Part shown: piece by piece, positions 51,060-60,390 of the stretch
Layout of the letters: each line of letters opens with the position of its first letter
Position numbering within the stretch: position 1 is the stretch's first letter
Assembly (NCBI GenBank): GCA_964483405.1
Contig: CAZABC010000002.1
Span: forward strand, 124,001 to 188,000
Length of the DNA stretch: 64,000 bases
Direction: 5' to 3'
DNA from: CAZABC01 sp964483405
GTDB taxonomy: Bacteria > Chloroflexota > Limnocylindria > Limnocylindrales > CSP1-4
The notes under the pieces: model-generated
What the model was told of the DNA's origin: nothing
The model's database searches: none
Seen by the model: only the letters and a program-made list of their open reading frames with translations
Program-made: the position numbers and the translations under genes

Positions 51060-52252
51060 ACGCCCCCGCGCTGCTCCTCTTCTGGACCCCCGTCGCCCTG
51101 CTCCTCTGGGTCTACCTCGGCTACCCCGCCCTGGCCGCGCTCGCAGCCCGCGTCCGGCCGTTCCGGGTCGACCCACGCGACCCGATGCCCGCCCTCGTCA
51201 CCGTCGGCATCGCCGCGTACCAAGAGGCGGCCCGGCTCGAGGGCCGGATCCACGACGTCCTCGAGCAGGAGGTGCCGTTCGAGCTCGAGATCATCGTCGC
51301 CTCCGACGGCTCGACCGACGACACCGCGGCCCTGGTGGGTCGCCTCGCTGTTGCCGATCCGCGGGTCCGCCTCCTCGACCTGCCGCGGGGTGGCCAGACG
51401 GTCGCCCAGGACGCGATCTTCGCGGCGGCCCGCGGTGACGTCGTCGTCCTGTCCGACGCCGAGACGCGGTTCGAGGCGGGCTGCCTCGCGACCCTGGTCG
51501 CGCCGTTCCGCGATCCGCGCGTCGGCTGCACGACCGGCCGGCTCGCCTGGCTCGACGCGAGCCGGACCGAGACGAGCCGCAACGAGGGCGCCTACTGGCG
51601 CTACGAGCAGGCCGTCCGGCGACTCGAGAGCCGGGCCGGCTGGCTCACGGCCGTCACCGGCGCGCTCCTCGCGACCCGCCGCGCGGCGTTCCGCGAGGTG
51701 CCGGCCCACGCGAGCATGGACCACCTCCTGCCGCTCTATGTCCGCGAGGAGCGGCTCGTCGTCCTCGCCGTGCCCGAGGCGGTCGCGTCCGACCGCGGCA
51801 TCGCCGGGATCGCGGCCCAGTTCCGGAACCGCTCGCGGACCGCGACCCGCGGGATCCGCTCGAACCTCTCGATGGCCTGGCGGCTCGCGCCGTGGCGGCA
51901 CCCGTCGGCGGCCCTCGCGATCTGGTCGCACAAGCTGCTCCGCTGGGCGACGCCGATCCTCGCGGCACTCGCGGCGATCGGCGGGCTCTGGCTGGGCCTC
52001 GACGGCGCACCGGCCTACCTCGTGCCGGTCGCCCTCGGGCTGCTCGTGCTCGGGCTGGCGGCCATCGGCTGGGTCGTCCGCTCGCGCGGCGGGCGGCCGC
52101 CGCGGGTCACGAGCTTCCCGCTCGCGGTCGTCGTCGTCAACCTCGCCTTCCTCAACGGCTGGCTCAACGTCCTCCGTGGCCGCCGGATCGAGGCCTGGCA
52201 CCGGACGGAGTGGGCGACGGTCACCGAGACGGCGGGCGCCGAGGAGGGCTGA
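51056..52252 (+). CDS. Membrane-bound family 2 glycosyltransferase
   Basis: A 398-aa protein with one N-terminal membrane helix, a GT2 catalytic domain (VTVGIAAYQEAARLEGRI, ASDGSTDDT, LSDAETRFEAGCL), and three to four C-terminal helices (from about 285). The RNRSRTATRGIRSN segment occupies the position of the QxxRW motif of processive enzymes but is not identical to it. Overlaps the preceding gene by 4 bp (GTGA). It converges on the large minus-strand membrane gene. Confidence 0.88.
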   Translation: MNAPALLLFWTPVALLLWVYLGYPALAALAARVRPFRVDPRDPMPALVTVGIAAYQEAARLEGRIHDVLEQEVPFELEIIVASDGSTDDTAALVGRLAVADPRVRLLDLPRGGQTVAQDAIFAAARGDVVVLSDAETRFEAGCLATLVAPFRDPRVGCTTGRLAWLDASRTETSRNEGAYWRYEQAVRRLESRAGWLTAVTGALLATRRAAFREVPAHASMDHLLPLYVREERLVVLAVPEAVASDRGIAGIAAQFRNRSRTATRGIRSNLSMAWRLAPWRHPSAALAIWSHKLLRWATPILAALAAIGGLWLGLDGAPAYLVPVALGLLVLGLAAIGWVVRSRGGRPPRVTSFPLAVVVVNLAFLNGWLNVLRGRRIEAWHRTEWATVTETAGAEEG

Positions 52253-52257
52253 TGGCG

Positions 52258-55200
52258 CTACCTGTCATCGCCGATCCGCGGGTAGCCGGACTCCTGGGCG
52301 AGCAGACCGCCACGACCCAATGGTGGCTGCGTCCGGAGGCGCAGGCCGATGAGGCGATCGCCGGCTGAGGCAAAGGTCACGCGGACCTGGACCCCTTCGC
52401 TCGAGCCGGTCCCGAGCTGGAGGTCGGGGGCGACCGGGATCCAGGGTCCGGCGCGACCGTCGGCCTCGACCAGACGGATGTCGAGTCGAGCGGCACCACC
52501 GACGACGTCGGCCTCCCCGCCGGTGACGACCGAGCCCGGCTGGATCGAGAAGACCGGGGACACATACTCCCCGCCGGCCGCAAGGGCCGTAGCCGATCGC
52601 TCGGCGACCTCGACGGCCGACGCCGTGCCCGCGGTGTAGGGCTGCGTCCGGCCGAGGACCGACACGCGGGGCAGCGCGAGCGTCCCGAGCAGGAGCAGGA
52701 CGACGGCAACGGCGCCGAGACCGATCCCCGCCGCGACCGTCCCTCGAGCGAGCAGAACGAGGACGAGGCCGAGAAGCCCGAGACCCGAGAGCAGGCTGAC
52801 CCCCGCCGGGATGGCGGCCGCGGCATCGCGACCGAGCGCCGCGGCCTGCAGGGCGACTCGCTCGAGCAGCGACGCGAGGCGGTCGATGTCGATGCGGAAC
52901 GGCGCGCCCGGCTGCCCGTCGGCCGCAGGCCCGATGGCGACGCTGCCCGCGTCCGCGCCCGCCGGCATGATCGGGGCCGTGTCGAGATCGATGTCGAACC
53001 ACACGCCGTTCAGGCCAGCCGTGCCGTCGTCCGACGTCACCTCCACCCTGAACCAGACGGTCGCCGAACCACGACCGTCGATCCGACCGGTGACGTGGTG
53101 CTGTGACCGCCCGGTCAGGTCCTGTGTCGCGATGACCTGCCACGCTCGGCCGTCCGCCGACGCCTCGACGGTGAGCTGGGCGGGCGACGCTGGGTCCTGG
53201 TCCTGCCCCACCGCGTGGATCAGTGCCCATCCGTACGGCCACGGCGTCTCGACCCGGAAGACGAGCGGCGTGCCGGATTCGGGAAGCTCGAGCGCCGTAT
53301 CGCTCCACGTCCCGGGCACGAGCGTCGGTCCAGGAATGAACCAACCATCACCGGCGATCGCCTCCCGGAGCATCGTCTGCGGAGACCATGGACCACCCCG
53401 CATCCTCGCTCGCCCGTCGGGCGCGATCCGGAGCGACGTGTCCTGCGGCAGCGGCATCGCCTGCCAGCCGCCCGCGATCAACGGCTCGCCGTCGATCGTC
53501 ACGCTGACGGGCAGCTCGGCGCCGACGCCCCGGGCGCGGATGACCGGGCGGCCGTCCGAGTCGACCAGTATCGCGGGCGGCGTACCCTCCACGACGACGA
53601 GATAGACGGAGAGGCGCCGGTCGGTTCCATCCGGCAGCCTGAGCGGAAGCGGGATCTCGTTGGGGCCGGCCGCGAGTGACGACCCGACCACCCGGCTCGT
53701 CACCGCATCGACAAGCGAACCGGGACGCCTGATGGCGACGTCGAGGACGAGGGCAGGGTCGACCTGTCCGTCGAGCTGGAGCACGATCGAGCCGAGCGAC
53801 CGCCACTCGTCCGGCAGCTCGACGATCCCGGACGCTCCCGACACGAGCGCGGTGACCGACGTCGCGCCGACGTCGGGCTCCGGTCCGTCGACCGCCGCGA
53901 CCGGCGGGATCGGGCTGAGGACCGCATTCCCGAAGGGGCTCGACCCGATCACGATCTCGCCGACCGTCCCCTCGGTCGGGGCGGCCGCTCCATCCGTCCA
54001 AGCGGCGCGGATCGTCGTCGAGCTGGCATCGGTCCGCGAGGGCGGCAGGATCGCGGGAAGCGCGACGGCCGCGACGATCACCCCGGTCGCCGCCCAGGCG
54101 AGGACACCCACCGCCCAGGTCCAGTCGGTACCGGTACCTTCTGACGGGGTGCGCCAGCGCCGGAGCGCCGCGGCTGCGAGGACGATCGACACGACGCCGA
54201 TCACCACGAGGAGGCCTGCGGCGAGCACGAGCTCGCGAATGACGGCGGCCTGCGGGTCGACGATCGCCGCCACGATACGGCCACCGAGGTAGACACGGCC
54301 CTCCGCTGGATCCCCATCGCTCGTATCGAGGAAGAGCCGGCCGAGTGCTCGAGGGTTGGCGAGTATCGCCCGGAGCCGCTCGAGCGGAGCGATGGTGCCG
54401 GCGCCCGTGATGACGTGTGCCGCGAGATGCTGGACGAGCCCGTAGATGGTGGTCGCGGCGACGACGGCGAGGGCGAGCCCGAGGCCGACACGGCGACCGA
54501 TCCGCGATCGGCCACCGATCCGGTCGCCGATCGCCCGCCCGAGCGCAGCGCAGCCGACGATCGCCCCGGCGATGCCGATGGCGTAGACCGGCGTCGCCTC
54601 GATGAGGTGGCGCGAGGCGTAGTTCAGGCCCCCGAACCGCTCGGGGTATCCGAGCGTCGCGATGAACAGCCAGATCGAGCCGACCCAGATCCATCCGGCG
54701 ATCGCGACCAGTGGATCGCGCCTGAGGAAGCCGGCGAGCCCGACGATCCCGACGAGCACGACGGGCACCACCCACAGGATGCCCTGACGAGCGTCGAACA
54801 CCAGCGACAGCAGTCCGCCGATCGGATCGCCGCCGGTGTCGGCGAGGTATCCGGAGTCCTCGTAGTACGAGGAGCCCGTCAGGCTGAAGTCGCCCGCGAA
54901 GACGATCGGCGCCAAGCGGCCCAGGCTCATGCCGGCGAGAAAGAGCACGCCCAGGAGCAGGGCGCGTCCGGCTGGGTCGATCGCCGCCCGGACCACGCCC
55001 CGAACACCCACGCGTCCGCCAAGGGCGACCACCGTCGGAACCGCGACCGACCAGAGCAGGAAGAGGGCGGGGACGACGGCGTACATGGCGCCGATCGGCC
55101 GCACGGCGATGAGCAGGCCGACGAGCGCGCCGAGCAGGATCCAGTCGCTGGCCCGCTTCCGGTCGCGGGCGCGGAGCAGGAAGAGCCCGACGACCCCTCC

Positions 55201-55794
55201 TTCGAGCACGACCGCCGGGCCGTGGGTGTGAAATGGGCGGAAGGTGCCCATGTAGACCAGCGAGGTGCCCAGCCACGCGGCGACGGCGCCGACGAACGCG
55301 GCGAGGGTCCCGACGGTCCGCTGCACGGCTCCGGTCGCCATGAGCAGCCCGCAGGCGATGAGCGCGCTCGTTCCGAACGCGACGCCGAGGATGTACGGCG
55401 CGTCGTAACCGTCCGCCGACACCGACACGCCGGCCGCGTCGAGCCCGACGGAGATCGCATGTCCGAGGGCCACGAATGGCGCGAACAGGACGATGATCCC
55501 CACGTTCGCGTAGTGCCGGAACCGCTCGTCGTAGTCGCGCGGGAGCCACTCCCTCGGGCCGGGGACGGAGAGCGGCGAGACGAGGCGCTCATCGAAGCGG
55601 TACTCGTCGGCGATGTCACCGTCACCGTCGAGGATGATCGATCGCGTCTGTGCGTAGTAGGCGACGCCGTCGGCCGTCATCCGCGGCATGACGAGGAAGA
55701 CTCCGACGAAGGCGTACAGGGCCAGGAACAGGAGCGCGAGCCGGGCGACCGGCCCGAGACGGCTGTCTGGCTCGGGCGGCGTCAGCGCCACCAC
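52258..55794 (-). CDS. Large GT-C-like membrane protein with extracytoplasmic beta domains
   Basis: An 1178-aa protein. The first ~600 residues contain about twelve helices; RMTADGVAYYAQTRS after the first helix has the acidic residue expected of GT-C glycosyltransferases. About 400 residues of beta-rich extracytoplasmic sequence follow, including a discoidin-like stretch (LTVEASADGRAWQVIATQDL), then two helices and a final beta domain. GT-C enzymes use polyprenyl-phosphate sugars, and the gene overlaps one for a dolichol-phosphate-sugar-synthase-like enzyme, which would supply that donor. The GTG at 55794 or 55791 is the start. Third codon positions look less G/C-biased than in neighbours, a possible sign of transfer. 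Confidence 0.75.
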   Translation of the reverse strand: MVALTPPEPDSRLGPVARLALLFLALYAFVGVFLVMPRMTADGVAYYAQTRSIILDGDGDIADEYRFDERLVSPLSVPGPREWLPRDYDERFRHYANVGIIVLFAPFVALGHAISVGLDAAGVSVSADGYDAPYILGVAFGTSALIACGLLMATGAVQRTVGTLAAFVGAVAAWLGTSLVYMGTFRPFHTHGPAVVLEGGVVGLFLLRARDRKRASDWILLGALVGLLIAVRPIGAMYAVVPALFLLWSVAVPTVVALGGRVGVRGVVRAAIDPAGRALLLGVLFLAGMSLGRLAPIVFAGDFSLTGSSYYEDSGYLADTGGDPIGGLLSLVFDARQGILWVVPVVLVGIVGLAGFLRRDPLVAIAGWIWVGSIWLFIATLGYPERFGGLNYASRHLIEATPVYAIGIAGAIVGCAALGRAIGDRIGGRSRIGRRVGLGLALAVVAATTIYGLVQHLAAHVITGAGTIAPLERLRAILANPRALGRLFLDTSDGDPAEGRVYLGGRIVAAIVDPQAAVIRELVLAAGLLVVIGVVSIVLAAAALRRWRTPSEGTGTDWTWAVGVLAWAATGVIVAAVALPAILPPSRTDASSTTIRAAWTDGAAAPTEGTVGEIVIGSSPFGNAVLSPIPPVAAVDGPEPDVGATSVTALVSGASGIVELPDEWRSLGSIVLQLDGQVDPALVLDVAIRRPGSLVDAVTSRVVGSSLAAGPNEIPLPLRLPDGTDRRLSVYLVVVEGTPPAILVDSDGRPVIRARGVGAELPVSVTIDGEPLIAGGWQAMPLPQDTSLRIAPDGRARMRGGPWSPQTMLREAIAGDGWFIPGPTLVPGTWSDTALELPESGTPLVFRVETPWPYGWALIHAVGQDQDPASPAQLTVEASADGRAWQVIATQDLTGRSQHHVTGRIDGRGSATVWFRVEVTSDDGTAGLNGVWFDIDLDTAPIMPAGADAGSVAIGPAADGQPGAPFRIDIDRLASLLERVALQAAALGRDAAAAIPAGVSLLSGLGLLGLVLVLLARGTVAAGIGLGAVAVVLLLLGTLALPRVSVLGRTQPYTAGTASAVEVAERSATALAAGGEYVSPVFSIQPGSVVTGGEADVVGGAARLDIRLVEADGRAGPWIPVAPDLQLGTGSSEGVQVRVTFASAGDRLIGLRLRTQPPLGRGGLLAQESGYPRIGDDR

Positions 55795-56822
55795 GTCTTG
55801 ACGATCGCCCGGAAGAAGCCCCAGCCGTAGAGGAGCGCCTTCGGCTTCTTCGAATAGCCGGAGTGGCGCAGGCCGATGGTGATCGGGACCTCCTCGACGC
55901 GGAGGCCCGCCTTCACCGCGGCGAGGATCGTCTCGCTGGTGTGGAACTGATCCTCGTACAGCTTCAGCTTCTTGAGCTCGGACGCCCGGAAGGCCCGATA
56001 CCCGCTCGAGCAGTCGGTGATCTTCTTGCGGGCCAGGATCGAGATGAGCAGGTTGAAGACGTAGATGCCGAGGTGGCGGATCGGGCTCGCGGCCTGATGC
56101 TCGCCCTTGATCCGCGACCCGATCACGAAGTCGGCCCGGTCGGCCGTGATCGGCTCGACGAGTCGCTCGAGCTCGGCTGGGTCATGCTGGCCGTCGGCAT
56201 CCATCGTCACGATGATCGGCGCCCCGAGGTCCCACGCCACCTGATAGCCGAGCTTGAGCGCGGCACCGCCTCCCTGGTTCACCGGGTGCGAGATCAGGAT
56301 CGCGCCGTCGCGGCGGACGATCTCCGGCGTGTGGTCGCTCGATCCATCGTCGACGACGATCGCGGCGACGTCGAGCCCGGCGACCTTCTTCGGGATGCGG
56401 TGGAGCAGGACATCGAGGTTCTCGGCCTCGTTGAGCGCCGGCAGGACGACAGCGACGCCGGGGGTCGGAAGCCCGGGCGGGACCTCGAGCGTCCGCTTCG
56501 CCAGGCCGGTGACCAGACGTGACAGGCGACGCCGGTTGTCGTCGACGCGGGCCGACTGTCCGAGCAGCAGGAGGAACAGGACGACGACCGCGCCGATGAG
56601 CACGACGACCAGGCCGGAGAGCGGGGCGTCCTCGATCCCCAGCGCATCCCTGACCCAGAACACGAGGTCCGGGACGATCGCCACGAGGGCGAGCGCGAGC
56701 GCGACAAGGACCCCCACGGTGAGCGTCGTCTTGCCGGCCTTGCCCTGTCCATAGCGGACGACGGCGAACGCGACGATGACGATCGCGAGCACGAGGCCGG
56801 CGACGCGGAGTTCGAAGAGCAT
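55782..56822 (-). CDS. Fusion of DUF2304 with a polyprenyl-phosphate sugar synthase (GT2)
   Basis: A 346-aa protein. Residues 1 to ~110 are three membrane helices of the DUF2304 type (VLVALALALVAIVPDLVFWV), a protein usually encoded separately next to such enzymes. From about 120 it is a GT2 domain of the DPM1/GtrB group: VVLPALNEAENLDVLL, VDDGSSDHT, NQGGGAALKLGY, TMDADGQHDP. It would load a sugar onto undecaprenyl phosphate for the GT-C protein it overlaps by 13 bp. The ATG at 56822 has a perfect TACAAT 8 nt upstream, so the mRNA is probably leaderless. Confidence 0.88.
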   Translation of the reverse strand: MLFELRVAGLVLAIVIVAFAVVRYGQGKAGKTTLTVGVLVALALALVAIVPDLVFWVRDALGIEDAPLSGLVVVLIGAVVVLFLLLLGQSARVDDNRRRLSRLVTGLAKRTLEVPPGLPTPGVAVVLPALNEAENLDVLLHRIPKKVAGLDVAAIVVDDGSSDHTPEIVRRDGAILISHPVNQGGGAALKLGYQVAWDLGAPIIVTMDADGQHDPAELERLVEPITADRADFVIGSRIKGEHQAASPIRHLGIYVFNLLISILARKKITDCSSGYRAFRASELKKLKLYEDQFHTSETILAAVKAGLRVEEVPITIGLRHSGYSKKPKALLYGWGFFRAIVKTWWR

Positions 56823-56882
56823 CGCGCCGGATTGTAGTCGGTCGGCAGCCGTCACCGCCGCAGCTCGTCATACTTCGGCGCG
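56823..56882. promoter_or_regulatory. Divergent leaderless promoters, 60 bp
   Basis: On the minus strand TACAAT (complement of 56831-56836) lies 8 nt before the ATG at 56822. On the plus strand CATACT (56869-56874) lies 8 nt before the ATG at 56883. Neither gene has a ribosome site. Confidence 0.55.
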
Positions 56883-57899
56883 ATGCGTCGCTGGTACGTC
56901 TGGCTGCCGATCTCCGTCGGGCTGCTCGCGCTGCTGGGCTGGCGGACCCGCCCGTGGGATGCGGCGGCGCTCGCCTCGCGGCTCGACCCGTGGCCGCTGC
57001 TGGTCGCCGTCGCCCTGAACGCGCTCGTCGTCCTGCTCTGGGCGGTCCGGTCGCGGAGCCTCATGGCGGCGGTCGGATCGCCGATGGGGACGCTGCAGCT
57101 GGTGCCGGTGACGTCGTTCGCGAACACGGTGAACAACCTCACGCCGGCGAGCTCGGGCGAGGTGCTCCGGGCGATGATCCTGCGGCGGAAGTTCGGGGTG
57201 CCGTACGCCGACTCCACGGCGGTCATCCTCCTCGAGCGGGTCTGGGCGATCGGCCTGATGCTCGTCTCCGCAGGGGCCGCGGCCTTCGGGACCCTCATCG
57301 CCGCGCCGCCATGGCTCGTCGCGCTCGCCTGGACCGCCGCGCTCGTCGCGGCGTTCGCCCCCTCGCTCCTCTACGCGCTCGACCTGCGGCCGGGCCGCGT
57401 GCTCAAGCGCTGGGCCGCCCCGCCGGTCGAGGGTGAGCATCGCTCGCGCGCCGGCCGTCTCGCCCACCACGCGGTCGACGTCGACGACCGGCTGGACCTC
57501 ATCCTGACGCGACCGCGCCGGTCGGCCCACTTCGTCGCGACCACGGCGATCATCTTCGCCACCTTCGCGACCCAGCTCTGGCTCGTCCTCTACGCCCTCG
57601 AGCAGCCGATCCCGATCGCGGGCGTCTGGGCCGCCTACGGCCTCGCGATCTGTGCCGGCGTCGTCTCCGCCCTGCCGTTCGGGCTCGGCGCGACCGACGT
57701 CGTCCTCGTCGTCCTCCTGGGAGCGCAGGGGGTCGATCCCGCGACGGCGGGCGCCGCGGCGCTGATCCTCCGCCTCGTCACGACGCTGCCGCTCGGGATC
57801 CTCGGGACGGCCTCCTGGATCTGGCTCAACCGGGGGCCGGACCACGTCCAGGCCGACATCGCTGCCGACCCGGGCCCGGCGGCCGACACGCCCACGTGA
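56883..57899 (+). CDS. Lysylphosphatidylglycerol-synthase-like transmembrane protein (UPF0104/AglD family)
   Basis: A 338-aa protein with about eight helices and the family segment NTVNNLTPASSGEVLRA. Proteins of this family form the flippase part of MprF or accompany envelope glycan genes. The catalytic tRNA-dependent domain of MprF is absent, so lipid aminoacylation is not expected. It overlaps the polymerase gene by 4 bp. A role in moving a lipid-linked intermediate is inferred. Confidence 0.85.
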   Translation: MRRWYVWLPISVGLLALLGWRTRPWDAAALASRLDPWPLLVAVALNALVVLLWAVRSRSLMAAVGSPMGTLQLVPVTSFANTVNNLTPASSGEVLRAMILRRKFGVPYADSTAVILLERVWAIGLMLVSAGAAAFGTLIAAPPWLVALAWTAALVAAFAPSLLYALDLRPGRVLKRWAAPPVEGEHRSRAGRLAHHAVDVDDRLDLILTRPRRSAHFVATTAIIFATFATQLWLVLYALEQPIPIAGVWAAYGLAICAGVVSALPFGLGATDVVLVVLLGAQGVDPATAGAAALILRLVTTLPLGILGTASWIWLNRGPDHVQADIAADPGPAADTPT

Positions 57900-59182
57900 C
57901 CCTCGCCCTCGCGGCCGTCGTCACCGGCCTGCTCGCCGTCGGGGCCGGCGTCGCCTGGCGGGCCGGCGGGCCGCCCGAGCGGCCGTTCGACCCGCTGACG
58001 CCGGTGCGGGTGCTCGTTCTCGGCTTTCTCGTCCTGTACGGGATCGGCTCGGTCGTCCTCGCCGCCACGGGCGAGGGCGCGGGCGGCCCGCTGCTCGTCG
58101 GGGCGGCCATGGTTGCCATCGGAGCCGGCACGTGGATCGCCCGCCGGCTCCTTGGCGCTGCGGCCACCCCGGTCACGCCCCCGGTCGTCGGGCCCGTCCG
58201 GGCCTGGGCCGTCGTCGCGCTCGCATCCGCGGGCCTCCTGATGTACCTCGCGCTCGCGGCGGAGCACGGCGTCCCCCTGCTGAGTGGCGACGCCCAGGCG
58301 GCGCGAGCGGGCTTCGCGGGGATCCGCTGGGACCTGTTCCGCTGGCTCGTCCCGCCGGCGGCGCTGCTCGCGCTGGCGGTCGCGCTGGCGACCCGCCGAC
58401 GCGAGGCGTGGGCGGTCGCCGCCGTGGCCGTCGGCGCGGTCCTCGGGCTCGAAGTCCTCGCGGCGTCACGGGCGCTCCCCTTCGAGCTCGGGCTCGGCGC
58501 GATCCTGCTCGCGGCCTGGGCGGGGCATCGCCTCCGCTGGCGCGCCTGGCTCCTGATCGGGGCCGTCGCCGCCGTCGTCTTCCTCGGCGTCCTCTTCGCC
58601 CGCGTCGCGCCGGAAGGCAGCTTCTCGGGACCGCTCGATGCGCTCGCCTTCGCCTGGAACCGGACCGTCGGGCGGGTGGTGATGATCCAGGCCCGGACGA
58701 TCGACCTCATCGTGGAGGCCTTCCCCGATGAGGAGCCGTACCGGATGGGCTCGTCGTACCTGCGCTGGCTCGACCGCGCGCAGGGGGAGGATCCGGAGCC
58801 CGCCCTCGGGTCGTGGCTCTTCCAGCAGCTCTTCCCCGACGAGCCGCCCGGCGGGTTCGCCGCGCCGGGGCTCCTCGGCGAGGGCTACGCGAACTTCGGG
58901 CCGGCCTGGGCGCTCGCGCTCATGGTGGCGCTCGGGGCGGCCACCGCGGCCCTTGGGACGGCCCTCGGGCGGGCGTCGCCCGGCGCGGCGCTCCGGGTGC
59001 TGTTCGCGCTGCTGACGGTCGTCGCCCTCCGGACGTACGCGGCGAGCCTCAACGGGACGCTGCTCACGGCCGCGGCGGCCATCGCATGGTACGTCGCGGC
59101 CGGGGCGCGGGTGCCGGGCCGGCTGCGACCTGGGAGCGGTCGGCGGCAAGATCCGGAGGCGACCGGCGAGCTGCGCCGCTAG
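57896..59182 (+). CDS. O-antigen/oligosaccharide-repeat polymerase-like membrane protein (Wzy-like)
   Basis: A 428-aa protein with about eleven helices and a large loop (about 255-340) that includes GSSYLRWLDRAQGEDPEPALGS and a GLLGEGYANFG motif, seen in O-antigen polymerases. It would join lipid-linked repeats outside the membrane. The GTG at 57896 overlaps the TGA before it. Its stop shares a CTAG with the stop of the convergent LCP gene. Together with the flippase this suggests a Wzx/Wzy pathway. Confidence 0.8.
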   Translation: MTLALAAVVTGLLAVGAGVAWRAGGPPERPFDPLTPVRVLVLGFLVLYGIGSVVLAATGEGAGGPLLVGAAMVAIGAGTWIARRLLGAAATPVTPPVVGPVRAWAVVALASAGLLMYLALAAEHGVPLLSGDAQAARAGFAGIRWDLFRWLVPPAALLALAVALATRRREAWAVAAVAVGAVLGLEVLAASRALPFELGLGAILLAAWAGHRLRWRAWLLIGAVAAVVFLGVLFARVAPEGSFSGPLDALAFAWNRTVGRVVMIQARTIDLIVEAFPDEEPYRMGSSYLRWLDRAQGEDPEPALGSWLFQQLFPDEPPGGFAAPGLLGEGYANFGPAWALALMVALGAATAALGTALGRASPGAALRVLFALLTVVALRTYAASLNGTLLTAAAAIAWYVAAGARVPGRLRPGSGRRQDPEATGELRR

Positions 59183-60303
59183 GAGGACGGGCTCGGGACC
59201 GGGCTGGGCGAGGGGCTCGGCGATGGCGATGGCGATGGCGACGCCACCGGCGGCATCCACTGGTCGATCTGCCGCCGCACGACCGGCAGCTTGAGCTGGA
59301 TGCTCGCCGTCCCGGCGATGCCGTCGGCCCACTTGGTCGGGCCGAAGACGACCCGCTGGTCGGTGGCGAGGTCGGCCTTCTGGGCGATCTCGAAGATCGC
59401 CAGCGTCTTCGCGAGCGGCAGGTCGGTCTTGACCCACTTCGCCCCGATCCGGACGAGGTCGGGCACGATGAGGATGCCCTTCTCGCGGACCTTGGCGACC
59501 GCGGCGGCGACGAGGAGCTGCTGGCGGCGGGCCCGCTCGTAGTCGTTGTCACCCTTCCGGGTCCGGGCGAAGATGAGGGCCCGGTCGCCGTCGAGGCGGT
59601 TCGCGCCGGCCGGGAAGTAGACGCCCCGCTCCTTGCTCGTCACCCAGTAGTAGGGATCGGCGACGGGCTTCTCGAGGACCACCGTGACGCCACCGACGGC
59701 GTCGACCAGCTCGCGGACCCCCTGGAAGCCGACGAGCGCGTAGTGGTCGATCTCGATGCCGAGGCCTTCGGCGATCGTGCGCTTCATCGCCGCGGCCCCC
59801 TGCTTCTGCCCGAGGTCGGCGACGTAGGACTGGTACAGCCCGTTGATCTTCGGGCCGTACGTCCCGCCGTCCGGCAACGGGAACCGCGCGGTGTCGCGGG
59901 GGATGCTCACCACAGCGGTCTGGCCCGAGACCGGGTCGATCGAGACGACCATGATCACGTCGGTCCGGTTGCCCGGGTGGGCCGGCCGGTAGTCGGTGCC
60001 AAGGAGGAGGATCGTGAAGCGACCATCGGACCCGGTCAGCTCGCTCGGGTCGGGCGAGGGCTCGAGCGACGGTGGCGGCGAGGGCGACGGCCGCGGGGAG
60101 GGCGAGGGACCGGGCGACGGGCTCGGCGAGGGCGAGGGGCTGGGCGAGGCGACCGCGGTCTCGGTCCCACCGCCCGACAGGAGCAGCGCCCCGCCGGCGA
60201 TCCCGCCGACGAGGACGACCGCGCCGATCCCGACCGCGGCGAGCCTGATCGGGCTGGCCTTCAGCCAGGCGACGGCAGCGGTGACGCGGGCTCGCGGATC
60301 CAT
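59179..60303 (-). CDS. LytR-CpsA-Psr (LCP) family glycopolymer ligase
   Basis: A 374-aa membrane-anchored protein: one helix (about 20-44), a Ser-Pro repeat linker (about 53-88) and an LCP domain with TILLLGTDYR, RTDVIMVVSIDPVSGQ, VSIPRDT, a DHYALVGFQG stretch and ARTRKGDNDYERARRQQ. The arginine/aspartate set that binds the pyrophosphate lipid is present. LCP enzymes transfer glycopolymers to peptidoglycan. A second Ser-Pro run ends the protein. The stop codon overlaps that of the convergent polymerase gene. Confidence 0.92.
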   Translation of the reverse strand: MDPRARVTAAVAWLKASPIRLAAVGIGAVVLVGGIAGGALLLSGGGTETAVASPSPSPSPSPSPGPSPSPRPSPSPPPSLEPSPDPSELTGSDGRFTILLLGTDYRPAHPGNRTDVIMVVSIDPVSGQTAVVSIPRDTARFPLPDGGTYGPKINGLYQSYVADLGQKQGAAAMKRTIAEGLGIEIDHYALVGFQGVRELVDAVGGVTVVLEKPVADPYYWVTSKERGVYFPAGANRLDGDRALIFARTRKGDNDYERARRQQLLVAAAVAKVREKGILIVPDLVRIGAKWVKTDLPLAKTLAIFEIAQKADLATDQRVVFGPTKWADGIAGTASIQLKLPVVRRQIDQWMPPVASPSPSPSPSPSPSPVPSPSS

Positions 60304-60390
60304 CGTCGGTCAGTGTCGCCGTCGCGGCGGCGCCGGGACATCACCCGAAGGTCCCATCCCGCACCGGACCCCACCGGACCGCACCACGGC

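Noticed and set aside
48954..51176. 740-codon minus-strand open frame crossing the first N gap
   Set aside because: It bridges 100 N and is antisense to two supported genes.
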